Below are positions 22,601 through 33,296 of a DNA stretch of 64,000 nt, piece by piece. The notes beneath the pieces are model-generated. The model ran no database searches. It worked only from the letters and a program-made list of their open reading frames with translations, and was not told the origin of the DNA. The translations under genes and the position numbers were made by a program. The first letter of the stretch is position 1. Each line of letters starts with the position of its first letter. Source of the DNA: Pyropia yezoensis (lineage: Eukaryota > Rhodophyta > Bangiophyceae > Bangiales > Bangiaceae); NCBI GenBank assembly GCA_009829735.1, contig CM020620.1, positions 2,793,447 through 2,857,446 on the forward strand, written 5' to 3'.

Positions 22601-25600
22601 GTGTCGGTAGTGCGAGGTGTTGTGCGGTGTAACACCTGCCATCCCCGGTGCATACCGACCGACTGTGTGGCTGTCATAACGCCTCATACGACGTCACTGC
22701 GGAAGGGTGGACGAAAGCGCAGCCGTCGTGCCTCTGGCGGTGCCAACACTCTACCTGCTTCTGGTCATTCAGGTGTGTCCACTGGCCTGCCTGCCCTCCC
22801 GCATGGCGGGTATGGCTTCACACCGGGACCTCACGCCTCTCCACCGGCTGGTCATTACAACGTTGTGCCGGGGCCGGGCGCCTTCCCACAAGGTCCTGGC
22901 GGTCCACACGCCTTCCCACATGGCGGGTATGGCTTCACACCGGGACCTCACGCCTCTCCAGCGGCTGGTCATTACAACGTTGTGCCGGGGCCGCGCGCCT
23001 TCCCACAAGGTCCCGGCGGTCCACACGCCTTCCCACAAGGTCCCGGCGGTCCACACGCCTGCCCACAAGGTCCCAGCGGTCCACACGCCTTCCCACATGG
23101 TTCCGGCGGTCCGTACGGCTTCCCAGTAGGTCACGGTGGCCCAGTAGATCACCGTGGCTTACCATGGACGCACACCCTCCCTCTTGGTCCGCATGGCGTC
23201 CTTCTCGGCGCGCATGCGCCGGGGCCGCATGCCTTCCCTCCTGGGCCAGGGATCTTCTCCGTTGCCCCTCAAGGCTTTCAACCGTGGACACACGCCCCTC
23301 CCCTGGGTCCGCACTATTCTCCGGATTTACGCGTTCTTCCCCCTGGCCCGCACTATCCTCCGGATTTACGCGGTGTTCCCCCTGGCCCGGGTGTCTACTA
23401 TGGCTTTCCACCCAACTTCCCAGCTGCCCCCCCCGGCACACAAGGCTGGGTGGGGTCAGCAGGGAATGCGGGGGGGGGGGGCCACGGTGCTCATTCCCGT
23501 CGCACCGCAGGAGGTGTCCCACCTACTGTGCGGCCTCCTGCTGCAAGCACTGTGCGCAGAGGCACGCGCTCCCCCAGTGGGCGCGGCGGCCGTGAAGAAC
23601 GGCATAATGTGCGTGCAGCGGCCGGGGGCAGCAGCCGGGGAGGTGCGGCGGCCGGCGGCGCCGTGGCCAGTTCCACGCCGACCCCCGACAACGACAAAGA
23701 GGGCGGTGGGGTGGACGCGGACGCACAAGCGCGTCTGCTGGCCACAGACACACCGACCGACGACGACAAAGAGGGTTGTGGGGTGGACGAGGAGGCAAAA
23801 GCGCGTCTGGAGCGGGCCATGAGTGAATGGCTGGCCGAGCACGAAGACAACACGACGGTCATGGGTGTGCAGCGCTCCGCAGGTGGACACCCGCCTACCA
23901 GCCCACGAGCCGGACGACGGTCGATTGAAGACAGTGCGGAGAGACGGGTACCGGCCGCGTCTGCCCCTGTGCCGGCATCCCCCGTCATCCTGATTGGTGA
24001 TTCGTCTACCTCCTCCGCCGCACCGCCCGCGTCACCCCGCCCAGTGGGGGGGACTCCGACCACGTCTGCCTCGCGCTGGTCGTCGCCTCGCATGTCTGAA
24101 GACTCGTCGGGTGAAGAAATCGTCCCCGTCAGGCGGTCTCGCAAGCGACGACTCCGGTTTGGCACCGGGTCGGAGGCTGCCGATGCCGAAGAGGTCTCCC
24201 CCGGTGTATTGGAAGCAGGGACAGGGAGAAAGTCCGCGCCCGTTGGCGGTGCTGCTTGTGCGGAGGAAGACGTCCTTGCTGGTGGCGCCGACGACAACAC
24301 GGAAGGCTTGGGCGAGGAAGACCTTTTGCAGCGACGGGGTGTCGATTGGAGCGTCGTTGACAGTGGCGACGACGTCAGTGGCGACGACGACGACGGGAGC
24401 AGCAGTGACGCCCCAGGGGACGTTGACAAGGCCCAGCCACCAAACCCATCAAGTGGCAGCACGCGCGCACGTCTCAGTGGACCCCTGACCCTACCCCGCT
24501 CGAGGTACAGCAAGAAAGACGGTGTGTTCGGGGAGATGCGCGTCCCGCTCCGCACCAAGACGACTGTCTTGAAAGGTGGCGAGAATTCCCCCTTGCGTGA
24601 TGACCCGCGGACTGCCTTCTGGGTGTCACTCGACGGCCGGGCGGATCGGTCGGGGTGTCACGCTTTCCCACCCGGGGCAACCCGGTCCGAAAAACGAAAG
24701 TGGCGGAAGGTAATGCGGATGCTCAAGAAGGCCATGCCTACGATTCTGCAAAAGGCCGCGCGTGCAGCGGCAGAAGGCGCGCAGCATCCTCAAACAGTGG
24801 CCACCGACCCGGCAGCCAGAAAGGTACGGTCGGAGGAGAGCAGGGCAAAGTTCGTCTATGTCTACGTCTATGTCAAGGGCAAGGGCAATGGCGATTGCAA
24901 GACGTGCGTCAAAGCGGTTTACTGCGGCAGGCGGTGCTACCTGGATACTATCGAAATGCCGTCCGTGCAGGGTGCCTTCAACAACCGAGACATAATGCAC
25001 TACGACAGTGTTTCTGTAGGCGGCAAACCACCCCCCCCGTTTGACATCCATTATCGACGACACCCTAAGCACTTTTGGCGGACCATTGTCTACTACTACA
25101 CGGGCCCGGATGGGGACATTCCCATTCGCATGGCGGTGGCCGCGGTGGAGTATGCCATCTGGGAGTTGTTTCACGCACACGGCATGGCGGCAATGAACAG
25201 CATGACGCCGTCGGTATCGGCTGTCCCGCTGGTTCCTATTGTTGGGGACACTGACGAGTGGCGAAAGCTACGCGCCGAGCTGGTGGCGTACAAGGAGGAA
25301 CACGGGGACATGTGCGTCACTAACAGGCAGGCGCGCGCTGACTGGAAGCGGCTGGCTAACCGAGTGCACCACGTGCGGCTTCAGCGTGGACTTGGTGACC
25401 CGGCGGAGGAGCAGTGGCTCACCGGCCAGGGCTTTGAGTGGGACGCGGACCGTGCGAGCCGCACAGAGCGGGGCCTGCAGGCGCGGCAATGGCCTGTCGT
25501 CAAGGACGTGATCACGTGGTTCGAGAACCACAACGGTGACCTGCCACGAAGGATCTCACAGGCGGCGCAAGACAAGATCGGTGGGGGTGTAGAACTGGCA

Positions 25601-25747
25601 GCGAGGAAGGCAGAGGACCGTTTGCGCAGGAGGTGGACCGACACGATCAGGATCTACGGGGGCGTGTCCCTCGATCATGCGAAACTCATCAACGCGGCGT
25701 TTTTGCGTGGACGGGGGAAGGGGATAACCTTCCGGACAGGGCGATAA
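22601..25747 (+). CDS. Large hypothetical protein, PHAFPQGPGG repeats and conserved C-terminal half
   Basis: A 1048-residue frame. It has no ATG until about 23819, so the true start probably lies in an upstream exon near the leader at 22451; 22601 is only where the frame opens. Residues ~60-300 are Pro/Gly/His repeats: two 37-residue units (HGGYGFTPGPHAS) plus 10-residue PHAFPQGPGG units. Residues ~300-650 are acidic and Ser-rich. The last ~400 residues look globular, with VYVYVKGKGNGDCKTCVKAV and CGRRC (possible CxxC pair), HYRRHPKHFWRTIVYYYTG and a helical segment. It ends with two Trp/Arg-rich repeats (WRKLRAELVAYKEEHGD..., WFENHNGDL...) reminiscent of helicase-associated repeats. Function unknown; DNA binding is a guess. 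Confidence 0.6.
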   Translation: MSVVRGVVRCNTCHPRCIPTDCVAVITPHTTSLRKGGRKRSRRASGGANTLPASGHSGVSTGLPALPHGGYGFTPGPHASPPAGHYNVVPGPGAFPQGPGGPHAFPHGGYGFTPGPHASPAAGHYNVVPGPRAFPQGPGGPHAFPQGPGGPHACPQGPSGPHAFPHGSGGPYGFPVGHGGPVDHRGLPWTHTLPLGPHGVLLGAHAPGPHAFPPGPGIFSVAPQGFQPWTHAPPLGPHYSPDLRVLPPGPHYPPDLRGVPPGPGVYYGFPPNFPAAPPGTQGWVGSAGNAGGGGHGAHSRRTAGGVPPTVRPPAASTVRRGTRSPSGRGGREERHNVRAAAGGSSRGGAAAGGAVASSTPTPDNDKEGGGVDADAQARLLATDTPTDDDKEGCGVDEEAKARLERAMSEWLAEHEDNTTVMGVQRSAGGHPPTSPRAGRRSIEDSAERRVPAASAPVPASPVILIGDSSTSSAAPPASPRPVGGTPTTSASRWSSPRMSEDSSGEEIVPVRRSRKRRLRFGTGSEAADAEEVSPGVLEAGTGRKSAPVGGAACAEEDVLAGGADDNTEGLGEEDLLQRRGVDWSVVDSGDDVSGDDDDGSSSDAPGDVDKAQPPNPSSGSTRARLSGPLTLPRSRYSKKDGVFGEMRVPLRTKTTVLKGGENSPLRDDPRTAFWVSLDGRADRSGCHAFPPGATRSEKRKWRKVMRMLKKAMPTILQKAARAAAEGAQHPQTVATDPAARKVRSEESRAKFVYVYVYVKGKGNGDCKTCVKAVYCGRRCYLDTIEMPSVQGAFNNRDIMHYDSVSVGGKPPPPFDIHYRRHPKHFWRTIVYYYTGPDGDIPIRMAVAAVEYAIWELFHAHGMAAMNSMTPSVSAVPLVPIVGDTDEWRKLRAELVAYKEEHGDMCVTNRQARADWKRLANRVHHVRLQRGLGDPAEEQWLTGQGFEWDADRASRTERGLQARQWPVVKDVITWFENHNGDLPRRISQAAQDKIGGGVELAARKAEDRLRRRWTDTIRIYGGVSLDHAKLINAAFLRGRGKGITFRTGR

Positions 25748-25774
25748 ACGGCCACCGACGGGCCCAACGCCGAG

Positions 25775-25897
25775 ATGCTCCTGTGGACCATGGTCGCCGA
25801 CGGGGAGGTGGTGGCTGCTGAGCAGGTCGGGGACTCTTCCCCCTCCCCGATGCAGTCATGCCCCCGCTGCAACGCCACCCTTACGGAGGAGTTGTAG
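25775..25897 (+). CDS. Small in-frame CPRCN module after the stop
   Basis: Only nine codons after the TAA at 25745-25747, and in the same frame, a 40-residue stretch opens with ATG. It contains VGDSSPSPMQSCPRCN. This matches the C-terminal segment of the minus-strand gene at 1297-1839 in protein and nucleotide sequence. It may be the natural C-terminus of the large protein, lost through a nonsense change, reached by readthrough, or spliced in. It could also be a separate small gene. The match between two distant loci is clear to the eye; the role is inference. Confidence 0.4.
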   Translation: MLLWTMVADGEVVAAEQVGDSSPSPMQSCPRCNATLTEEL

Positions 25898-26313
25898 TCG
25901 TGCAATTGCACGACGAACTAGGCGGCGGGTCGGGGACCGCAGTGGCGCGGCCGCGAATGCTACGAAGCGGGCGGTGCGTTGGGCGCGGCCGAGGGGCGAG
26001 GAGCCACCAAGTGGCAGGGCGGCGTGGGCCGTGGGCGGAAGTGGAAGATGGCACTTCTGCGCAACGGGGAGAGGGGCGGGCCCGTGCACCGGGCGGCCGC
26101 ACCCCCCACCTCCCACGCCGGCCCCGGCACCGTCTCCTGCCCGGCCCCAGGGTCACGTGCCCTTGACCGGGCGCTCCCGGGGGGGGCGGGGGACGTCGAC
26201 GCTGCAGGGGCGCCTGGGGACGGACGCAGGGGAGACGGGGGAAGGCGCACGCGCGGGAGGACGACCGGGGCAGGCACGCACGGTGGGAAGCAGGACCGTC
26301 TTGAGGGGCTTGT
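25898..26313. other. Intergenic spacer
   Basis: No recognisable gene. Because the phosphatase gene ends at 26314 on the minus strand and the CPRCN module ends at 25897 on the plus strand, this is a convergent intergenic region. Confidence 0.4.
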
Positions 26314-26762
26314 TTACCCCGGGAGGGATGTCTGGCGTGAGGCTGCGGGCGGGGGTGTACGGGCTGCTGGGCAGCCCGGCCGGGTACATGGGGGAGCTAG
26401 TGTGGGAGGTGAGGACCGCGGGGGGACAATACCACCTTTACGCACACCGACCCCGCCCCCCACCGCCCACCCCGCCGCCATATCCGCCATCCCCGGCCGG
26501 GTGGCGCGGACGTCGGGCCCCTCGTGGGCGCGGAGGAGCCCCGCCAGGCGGTTGTCCCGCAGCCACCGCTCCGCGGCGCCCGGCCCGTAGAGCAGCCCCG
26601 CCCCGCGGAGGCGGTTGGCCTCCACCCCGCCCGCCGCGCCGGGGCCCGCCGACGGGTCTGACCAGAGGGCGTCCTCGACGGCATCGCCTTCGGGGTCTGC
26701 CGTCCGCCGGGGGGTTGCCGCCAGAGTGGAGAGGGTGCCCAGGGCGACGCGACGCGCGGGGG

Positions 26763-26797
<35 letters not shown>

Positions 26798-27867
26798 CCG
26801 CCGCCCCCACCGCCCGCGCCGCCGCCGCCGGCAGAGACCAGCGGGGACGGCCGGTCCCGCCAGATGCCCCCGTGGAGGGCCAGCACCCGCCGCTCGCCAG
26901 GGACCAGCGGCCGCTCCCAGACGGGCAGCGGCGGGCCGCCAGCGCCGCCGTCGGCGGGGGCACCCGCCCCCCGGCGGGCGCCCCCACGGCCACCAGCGCC
27001 CCGGCGGGAGGGGCAGGCCACCCCGCGGGTGCGGCCGCCGCGGCCACCACGTGCGGCGGCGGCGGCGGCGGCTGCCCCCCCCGGCGCCACGGCGGGAGCA
27101 GTGACCACGGCGGCGGCAATGGGGAGCTCCCGAAAGGCAGACAGGAAGCCCCCCAGGGACTTGGCCCCGTACTTGCGCGCCACCTCGGTGGCAAAGCCGT
27201 ACCGCTCCACACACCCCGACGTTTCGTGGTTGCCCCGCAGCAGGTGCACCGCCGCCGGGCGCCACGCCTTGAGCGCAAAGAGCGCCAGCACCACCTCCAC
27301 CCCCCAGTTGCCACGGTCCACATAGTCCCCCGCAAAGACGTAGACGTTCTCCTCTGACGGGAGCCCCCCCACCGCCAGCAGGTGGAGCAGGTCGTGAAAG
27401 TGGCCGTGCAGGTCCCCCACCACCCGGACCCGCCCGGCGGGCGGCACGCGCACCTCGACAACGTTTGGGCAGCGGGACAGCGCGTCCCGGGCGGCGCCCA
27501 CCAGGCGCGTCATGTCGGGCTTGCGGAGGGCGTAGAGGGCGAGGAGCTCGGGCTCCCGGTGGGACGCCGCGCGCAGCCGGCGGAGGAAGGCGCGGGCCCA
27601 GGCGTCGTCGGTGGGGGGGGCGGGGCAGCTCCCGTCTGGGGACCACTTGAAGGGGGTGGCGCACTCGAGCTCATCGGGGGGCTCCACGCCAAACGCGGCG
27701 GCGACGGGGTCGTCTGCGGCAGAGGGTGCGGGGGGGGGGGACTGGACGGCGGGCAGGGGGGCCGCGGGGGCGCCCGCCGACCCCTCGATGGGTTCCGCGG
27801 GGGCGCCCGCCGACCCCTCAGGGGGTCCCGCCGGGGCACCCGCCGACCCCTCAGTGGCAAGCCCCAT
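26314..27867 (-). CDS. PPP-family Ser/Thr phosphatase with low-complexity insertions
   Basis: A 517-residue protein starting ATG at 27867. The N-terminus holds three EGSAGAPA repeats. Catalytic metallophosphatase motifs are in order: GDLHG (151-155), GDYVDRG (180-186), GNHE (212-215), HGG (332-334), LWSDP (401-405), LRGAGLLYG (420-427) and RAHE (446-449). These supply the metal-binding Asp, Asn and His residues of PPP enzymes. About 75 residues of Ala/Gly/Arg-rich insertion separate the GNHE helix (ELPIAAAV) from HGG, and another such insertion follows HGG. The SAPNY motif that normally follows RAHE is not seen. The frame ends in Pro-rich sequence, so the C-terminus is truncated, intron-interrupted or diverged. 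It is closest in layout to PP5/RdgC or plant-type PPPs with insertions, but I cannot assign the subfamily. Probably a soluble protein phosphatase. Confidence 0.8.
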
Positions 27868-28288
27868 CGTCAGAGCTCGGCAGTCACCAATGCCGCATAG
27901 GTAAAGGGGGGGTGCCGCGGGAGGGCGGTCGGGGTCGGGCGAAGGCGACGGGCGCTCGCGGCGACCGCGGGGGGATCATCCCAGCCCTTTGGCGCCACCT
28001 CCGATGGAGACTGTTCGCGCCATTTTGTTCGCCCCTGAAAAAGGGACCCCGCAAAGAAGTTGGCTTTCGGGCAAACTATTGGCTCACAGCCTACGGCCGC
28101 TCGAAAGCTCGTCTTTTGTCGGCCGACGCTTGACATTGAAAAACACCACCTCTTGGTCTGCTCGTCCAAGGGCTGCACCAGTCCCACCAACGCCTCCCCA
28201 TGGACGCCCATCCCCAATGCACGGCGGCAAACGTGCTCGCAGCGGCCCCACGCGGTGGGCGCCGACCAACTTTGTCTCTTGGGAGATC

Positions 28289-28958
28289 CTACTTGCTCTT
28301 CTTCACCGGCCCGAGGGGCGTCTCGCACAGCTTCACCTCCCCCCCCAGGGCCTTGGCAAACGCCGGCTGCGCGGCGAGGGTGGTGAAGTAGCGCATCACG
28401 CTGGGCATCGCCGCCCGCGCCGGGGCGTCCAGGATGTGCTCCATCAAAATGGACAGCACGACGACCGCCCAAATGTCGGCGAGCGTCACCCGCTCGCCGA
28501 CCAGGTAGGTCTGCGACACGAGCACCCGCTCCAGGGTCACCAGCACCTTGTCCATCCCCACTCGCGCCTTGGCCGCCGCCCCCGCCTCGTACTTGAGCGC
28601 CGGGTACAGGTGGGGGGACACCATGGCGCCGACGGCGGGCACCAGGTCCGACGCGACGACGCTCATCCAGGCGTCCACGGCGGCGACGTCGAGCGGGGTG
28701 GCGCCCGCCAGCCCCGCCGCGGGGGCGGCGCGCGCAAAGGCGCGGGTGAGGGCGGGGGACTCCCAGACGGGGAGCCCCCCCCGGCGTGCGCATCGCCGGC
28801 ACGCGGCCGGTGGGGTTGAGCGCAAGGAAGTCGGGGGTCTTGTTGTCGGTGCCCATCGTGAAGGGCGGCACCTCTACCGCCACGCCCGCCAGCTCCGCGG
28901 CGATGAGCACGGAAAGCACCCGCGGGTTGCCCGGGTAGGAATAGACGGTGAAGGGCAT
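28289..28958 (-). CDS. eEF1B-gamma-type glutathione S-transferase domain protein (one-base frameshift)
   Basis: ATG at 28958 (MPFTVYSYPGNPR). The first ~60 residues are a thioredoxin-like GST N-domain with MGTDNKTPDFLALNPTGRVPA, characteristic of elongation factor 1B gamma. The helical GST C-domain follows in another frame: VDAWMSVVASDLVPA, YLVGERVTLADIW, AFAKALGGEVKLCE. The switch falls in a run of eight G (28773-28780); seven would keep frame, so a sequencing or assembly error is likely. The protein stops at KKSK, right after the GST C-domain. The Lys-rich linker and the C-terminal EF1G domain of full-length eEF1B-gamma are not found downstream. It is either a GST-only paralogue or its second half lies in a distant exon. 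Role: structural subunit of the eEF1B exchange factor, or a GST-like stress protein. Confidence 0.75.
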
Positions 28959-30011
28959 TGTGGCGGCGGTGATGGTGAGGCCGGCAGGCGGGAGTGGGGG
29001 GCAGCGAAAGGGTGGGGGGGGGGTGAGGGGGAGCAGGAAAGCGGGACGGGAATGGCCACTTGGGATGGGGGTGGGATGGCGCGCAGGAGTGGGCGCAGTG
29101 GGGCATTGCCAGGCACACGACCGCGCCGGCCGCCGGCATTGACAACTGGCGCGGATCGCGGGGCCACAGATCCCTCCAAAGCCTCGACGTGGATTGGTGA
29201 GGCCGCCAAAGTGCTGCGTGGTTTTCACGCTTCTGTCCCCCATCATCAACTTCGCCACGGCGCGAGGCCTGCGCTGCTGGCCGGCTGGTGGGGGAGGAGC
29301 GCTGGGAACTGCCCGCCTCTTGCAGGGGGAGGGGGGCGGGTGGGGGCCTGCGTTGGAGGCGGCGCGGGCGGCGGCGACGGCGGGGCCTCCAGCGGTGAAG
29401 CGGGTGGGGCGGGGGCGGGTTGCACCCGCGGGGAATCCGACACCGGTTGCCTGGAGGCGCCCTCCGCAGGAGACGTATGTACCGTCCCCACTGCAGAGAT
29501 AGGGGGCGGAGTGTTGCTGGGGAGGGGGGGGGAATACCGGCCAACAGCCCTGCGGGGGGTGCGGGAGTGGGAAGGGGGCGGTGGGGGTGGAGCGAGGCTG
29601 AGGCGGTCCCACGGCGAGGAAGGGAAGGGGACCTACCACCTGGGTCTTCCCCGCCGCCGCCGCGCGCCCCCACCGCTGCCGCTTCCGCCAGCCTGCCACA
29701 ACGTGGCCACGGCGGCTGCGCCAGCCAACAACACGGCCATGTCCACGTCCGTAGCGCAAGTGCGTTAACGCATTGTCAGGCGGCCGCCCCACCGCGGACG
29801 GCCGTCCCCGTTCCCCCCTGCCCAACCCCTACGCAGCCCGCCCCATCCTACCCCACCAGCCTACGCCACCATCACCCCAGCCCGCCCCCACCCGCGGGCC
29901 CCCCCAAGACACCGTACCCACAGCCGCTGCCCCCGCCACCCCCCTGACGCTCAGCTACCGCGCCGGTCGCCCGCCCCCCCCACTAGACCCCCCACAGCGG
30001 GCGTGTCCCCC
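28959..30011. other. Intergenic, overlapping low-complexity frames
   Basis: Long frames on both strands here are shadows of GC-rich sequence. No domain is visible. The stretch contains the upstream region of the GST gene. Confidence 0.4.
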
Positions 30012-30175
30012 TTACCCGACCGCCGCGGGCGCGTCGACGCCGCCGCCGCCGGCAGGCAGCGCCTTGTGCGCCGGCAGCGCTCCCCCCGGCGGGGGCGTGC
30101 CCGTACGGGGCGCCGCGGTCGTCGCTGCCAGCCGGTTCTCCTTGTCGCCCCCCCCCGCTCCCCGCGCCGCCGCCG

Positions 30176-30206
<31 letters not shown>

Positions 30207-32054
30207 AGCCGCCGCAGACGCCGCCGTGGGCGCCGTGGGCGCCGCCGCCGCCGACGCCGACGGCGTCACTGGCGTCACGTCTGGTGCGAGTGTGGCCGCG
30301 GGGGTGGCCCCCACGTCGGCGGCGCGGCGGGGGCGGCCACCGCCCCCCCCCCCCCAGCCAGCGAGGCCCTCCTCTGGGTCCTCGGCAAAGGCGGCGAGGC
30401 CGCCCAGGGCGGCGAGGCCGCCCAGCCGCGGCGCGGAGAGCACCCCCCCGCGCCCACAGGCAAGCCCACCACCTCCGTCGCCACCCCCACCGCCACCGCC
30501 ACCGCCACTGCCGCCCTCCCCCCCCCAGCCGCCGCCGCCCAGGCCCGCCAGCCGCCCCGCACGGCGGTCTGCCAACGCCGCCCGCAGGGCGCCCAGCTCG
30601 CCCGCAGTCACCCCCCCGCCGGGGGCAGACGCGCCCCCACCCCCCCCTCTCCCGCCCGCCACGCCGCTGCCGCCGCCGCCCACCCCCCCTCCTCCACCTC
30701 TGGCGGCAGCCACCGCCGCCGCCAGCATCGGCGACCGCTCCCGAATGAGCGCCGCGAGCGGCCCCGATGGGGGTGACGCCGCCACGGCGGCAGCGCCTGC
30801 CGGGGACCCCGCCCCCCCACAGTCGGCGAGCGTGGTGGGCGCCGGCCGCGGCCGCCGCGGCCGCGGGCGTGGCAGGTGGGGCGGCAGGGGCGGCAGGGAA
30901 CCGCGCGGGGGGGCGCGCGGCGGGCGCCCGGTGCTGAGCCGCCGGTCGGGGGGCGGCGGCGGGGGGGACGGTGGCGGCGGGAAGGGGGGGGGCGGCGCCC
31001 CCGCCGTGTCGCACGGGGCGGCCGCCGCCGCGGCCGTGGCGGTCGCGCAGCCAGCGGCGCCCGCCGCGATGGCGGCGGCGGCAGCGGCTGCGCCCCGCGC
31101 TGTGGGGTCCCCTGCGGTGCGCGCAGCGGGTGCCGGGGTGGGGGCGTCGGCGGTGACCGCCGGGGTGGTGACGAGGGTGGTGGGGGGGGGCGCCGCGACC
31201 GCGACCGCCGCGGCGGCGGCGGCGGTGGCCGTGGGGGTGGCCTCGACGTGGACGGCGGCGGCTGGCGGCGGCGGCGGCGGCGGCCGCGCCCACTGACCCG
31301 ACAGCGGGCTGTCGGTCGTGCCCGCGGGCGGGGAGGGGGGCGGTGGGCCCCACCGCGCCAAGTCGCGGTCGACCCAGTCCCGGCGGCCACGGCTGCCGTT
31401 GCCGCCACCGCCGCCGCCGTCGCTGTTGCCATCGCCACTGGAGCTGCCGCGACGACCTTCGCCCCGCCAACCCCTCCTCGCACAACCCCCACCGGCACCA
31501 CCACCACCGCCACCACCGCCACCGTCACCGTCACCAGCACCTCGCCCACCGCCCAGCGCCGCGGCGGCAGCCGCCACCGCCGCCACCGCCCCGCGGGGGC
31601 CCGGCCATCCCCCCGGCGGTGGTGCGGTCGTCAGGGGATCCCCGCCCCACCCAACCCCCCCCTGCCCCCGCCGCAACGACCACCGGCGGCGGCGGCGGAG
31701 GCGGTCCGCGGGCGGCACTGCCGTGCCCACCGCCTCGGGGGAGAGTGTGGCGGGCGGTGCCGCCACCGCGGCGGTGGCGGCAGCGGCAGCGGCAGCGGCA
31801 GCGGCAGCGGCAGCGGCGGCGGGGACGCCGCCGGTCGAGGCCCGCCGGCCTGGGAGCGACGCCCGGCGTGGGAAGGACACCCCCCGCCGGGGGGTGCCGC
31901 CCCACAGGGAGGGGTTTGCAGACGACGGCGCCGCCGCCGCCGCCGACGGCGGCCGGGGCAGGGAGGCGCGGGCGCCACCCCACAGGGGGGAGGAGGGGCC
32001 GGCCACCGACGGCGCTGTCGCCGCTGACGTCGGGCGGGGCAGGGAGACGCGCAT
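30012..32054 (-). CDS. Hypothetical Ala/Gly/Pro-rich disordered protein
   Basis: A 680-residue frame from an ATG in good context (ACCATGC, 32054). The first ~75 residues hold imperfect repeats of SLPRP-SAA and PSLWGG with RRAS-type basophilic phosphorylation sites. The rest is poly-Ala, poly-Gly and poly-Pro interspersed with a few ordinary segments (RRDWVDRDLARWG, LAALIRERSPMLAAAV, GELGALRAALADRRAG). No domain was recognised. Several competing frames on the plus strand are as long, so the call rests on the start context and the repeated N-terminus. If real, it is intrinsically disordered. Confidence 0.35.
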
Positions 32055-32064
32055 GGTCTAGGAA

Positions 32065-32099
<35 letters not shown>

Positions 32100-32647
32100 G
32101 CTGGGGAGTGCAGGCTGAAACGGAGGTGAGGCACGGGCCGGGGGGGCGTTGGTAGGGGTTGACAGATGCAGCGGGTTGCCGCGTGCCACGATGGAGGGAG
32201 GGGGCGGTCGCCGCGCCGGCGGTCTCGGGCAACCAGCACGCCGTAGCGCACAGCGGGGCGGCGCGGTACGGGCGACGGCCGCGGCGGCCGTGCACGCGAG
32301 CGGCAGCTCCATGCACGCGCATGCTCCTCCGTGTGTGCACACGGAGGGGCACCGCAGCCCTCCCCCCCCCTCCCCCTCCTACCTGGCTATTTAGCTGGGT
32401 CGCGGCGGCTGGCGCCCGGCCGACTGGCTGCCGCCACAGCGGGCCGAGGGCCCTAGGGCGTCCACGACGGCGGACGCAGTGTGTGCGCACCCGCACGGCG
32501 GCCGCGCGGCGGCGCGAGAGGGAGGCGTGGCGGGGGGGGGGGGGGGGGGGGGGGCCCGGGGGCGAAGAGGGGGGGGGCGGGGGGCCCCCGACCGCGGGAG
32601 CGGGCCTTCCGGGGGGGGGGGGTGGGGGGGGGGGGGGGGGGGGGGGG
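32065..32647. repeat. Cluster of long G homopolymers
   Basis: Runs of 34 G (32065-32098), 23 G (32532-32554) and 24 G broken from 12 further G by one T (32611-32647). No gene is supported between 32055 and 33296. Confidence 0.9.
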
Positions 32648-33296
32648 CGAGTGCCGCTCAGAACGCCGTGGCGGGGGTGCCGGCCAGGGAACGCGCGGGA
32701 GTTTGAATGCCGCTTTGAACTTTTGAAGGACCCGGTCAAGAGATGGAATGGCAGAGTTGCTCTGCACATGCACTGTTCATGTACAGTACATTTGCTTCAC
32801 GGCGTGAGTGAGAGACTTGTAATTTTACGCAATTGGAGAAGCGCCCGTAGCCCTCGTGACTCGCCGGTCCGCAGCGTTGCCACGCAGCCCTGCAATGTAC
32901 TGTAGCTTAGGCTACGCGTTGGCCGTCTCGACAGCCCCATCTCGGCACACGGGTGTCTGCCATCTCCGCTACTCGGGCGTGGCTGTGCACTGCCCGGCAC
33001 GTCTATTACTGTGTCGCCCTAATGCTCCTTGGCTGTCAAAGCAGACTGCGCTACTTACGGGGTCCTGAGGACCTTGTTGCGGAACTCGACACGCTGGTTG
33101 TGCCAGCCGGCGCCTCACGCTGGCGAGGCGCCCGCGCTTGACCCACGGCACTTCCTGCTGACCCCCCTCCTGCCGAGCTCTTCCCCTGGTTTTCTTCCTC
33201 CTCGACGTCTTTTGCTGTGCGCCCGTTGCCCCCCGCCCTCTTGCCCGCCAGTCACTTTGCGCGGCCCTCCCGCTCCGCCCTTCTACCGCCCCGGCC

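Noticed and set aside
27870-29825. 651-residue minus-strand frame
   Set aside because: Only its MPFTVYSYPG...AMRTPGG part is real (GST N-domain). The rest is GC-rich read-through on both sides.
29773-31296. 507-residue plus-strand Ala/Pro frame
   Set aside because: It overlaps the minus-strand frame 30012-32054, lacks any ordinary segment and has a weaker start.
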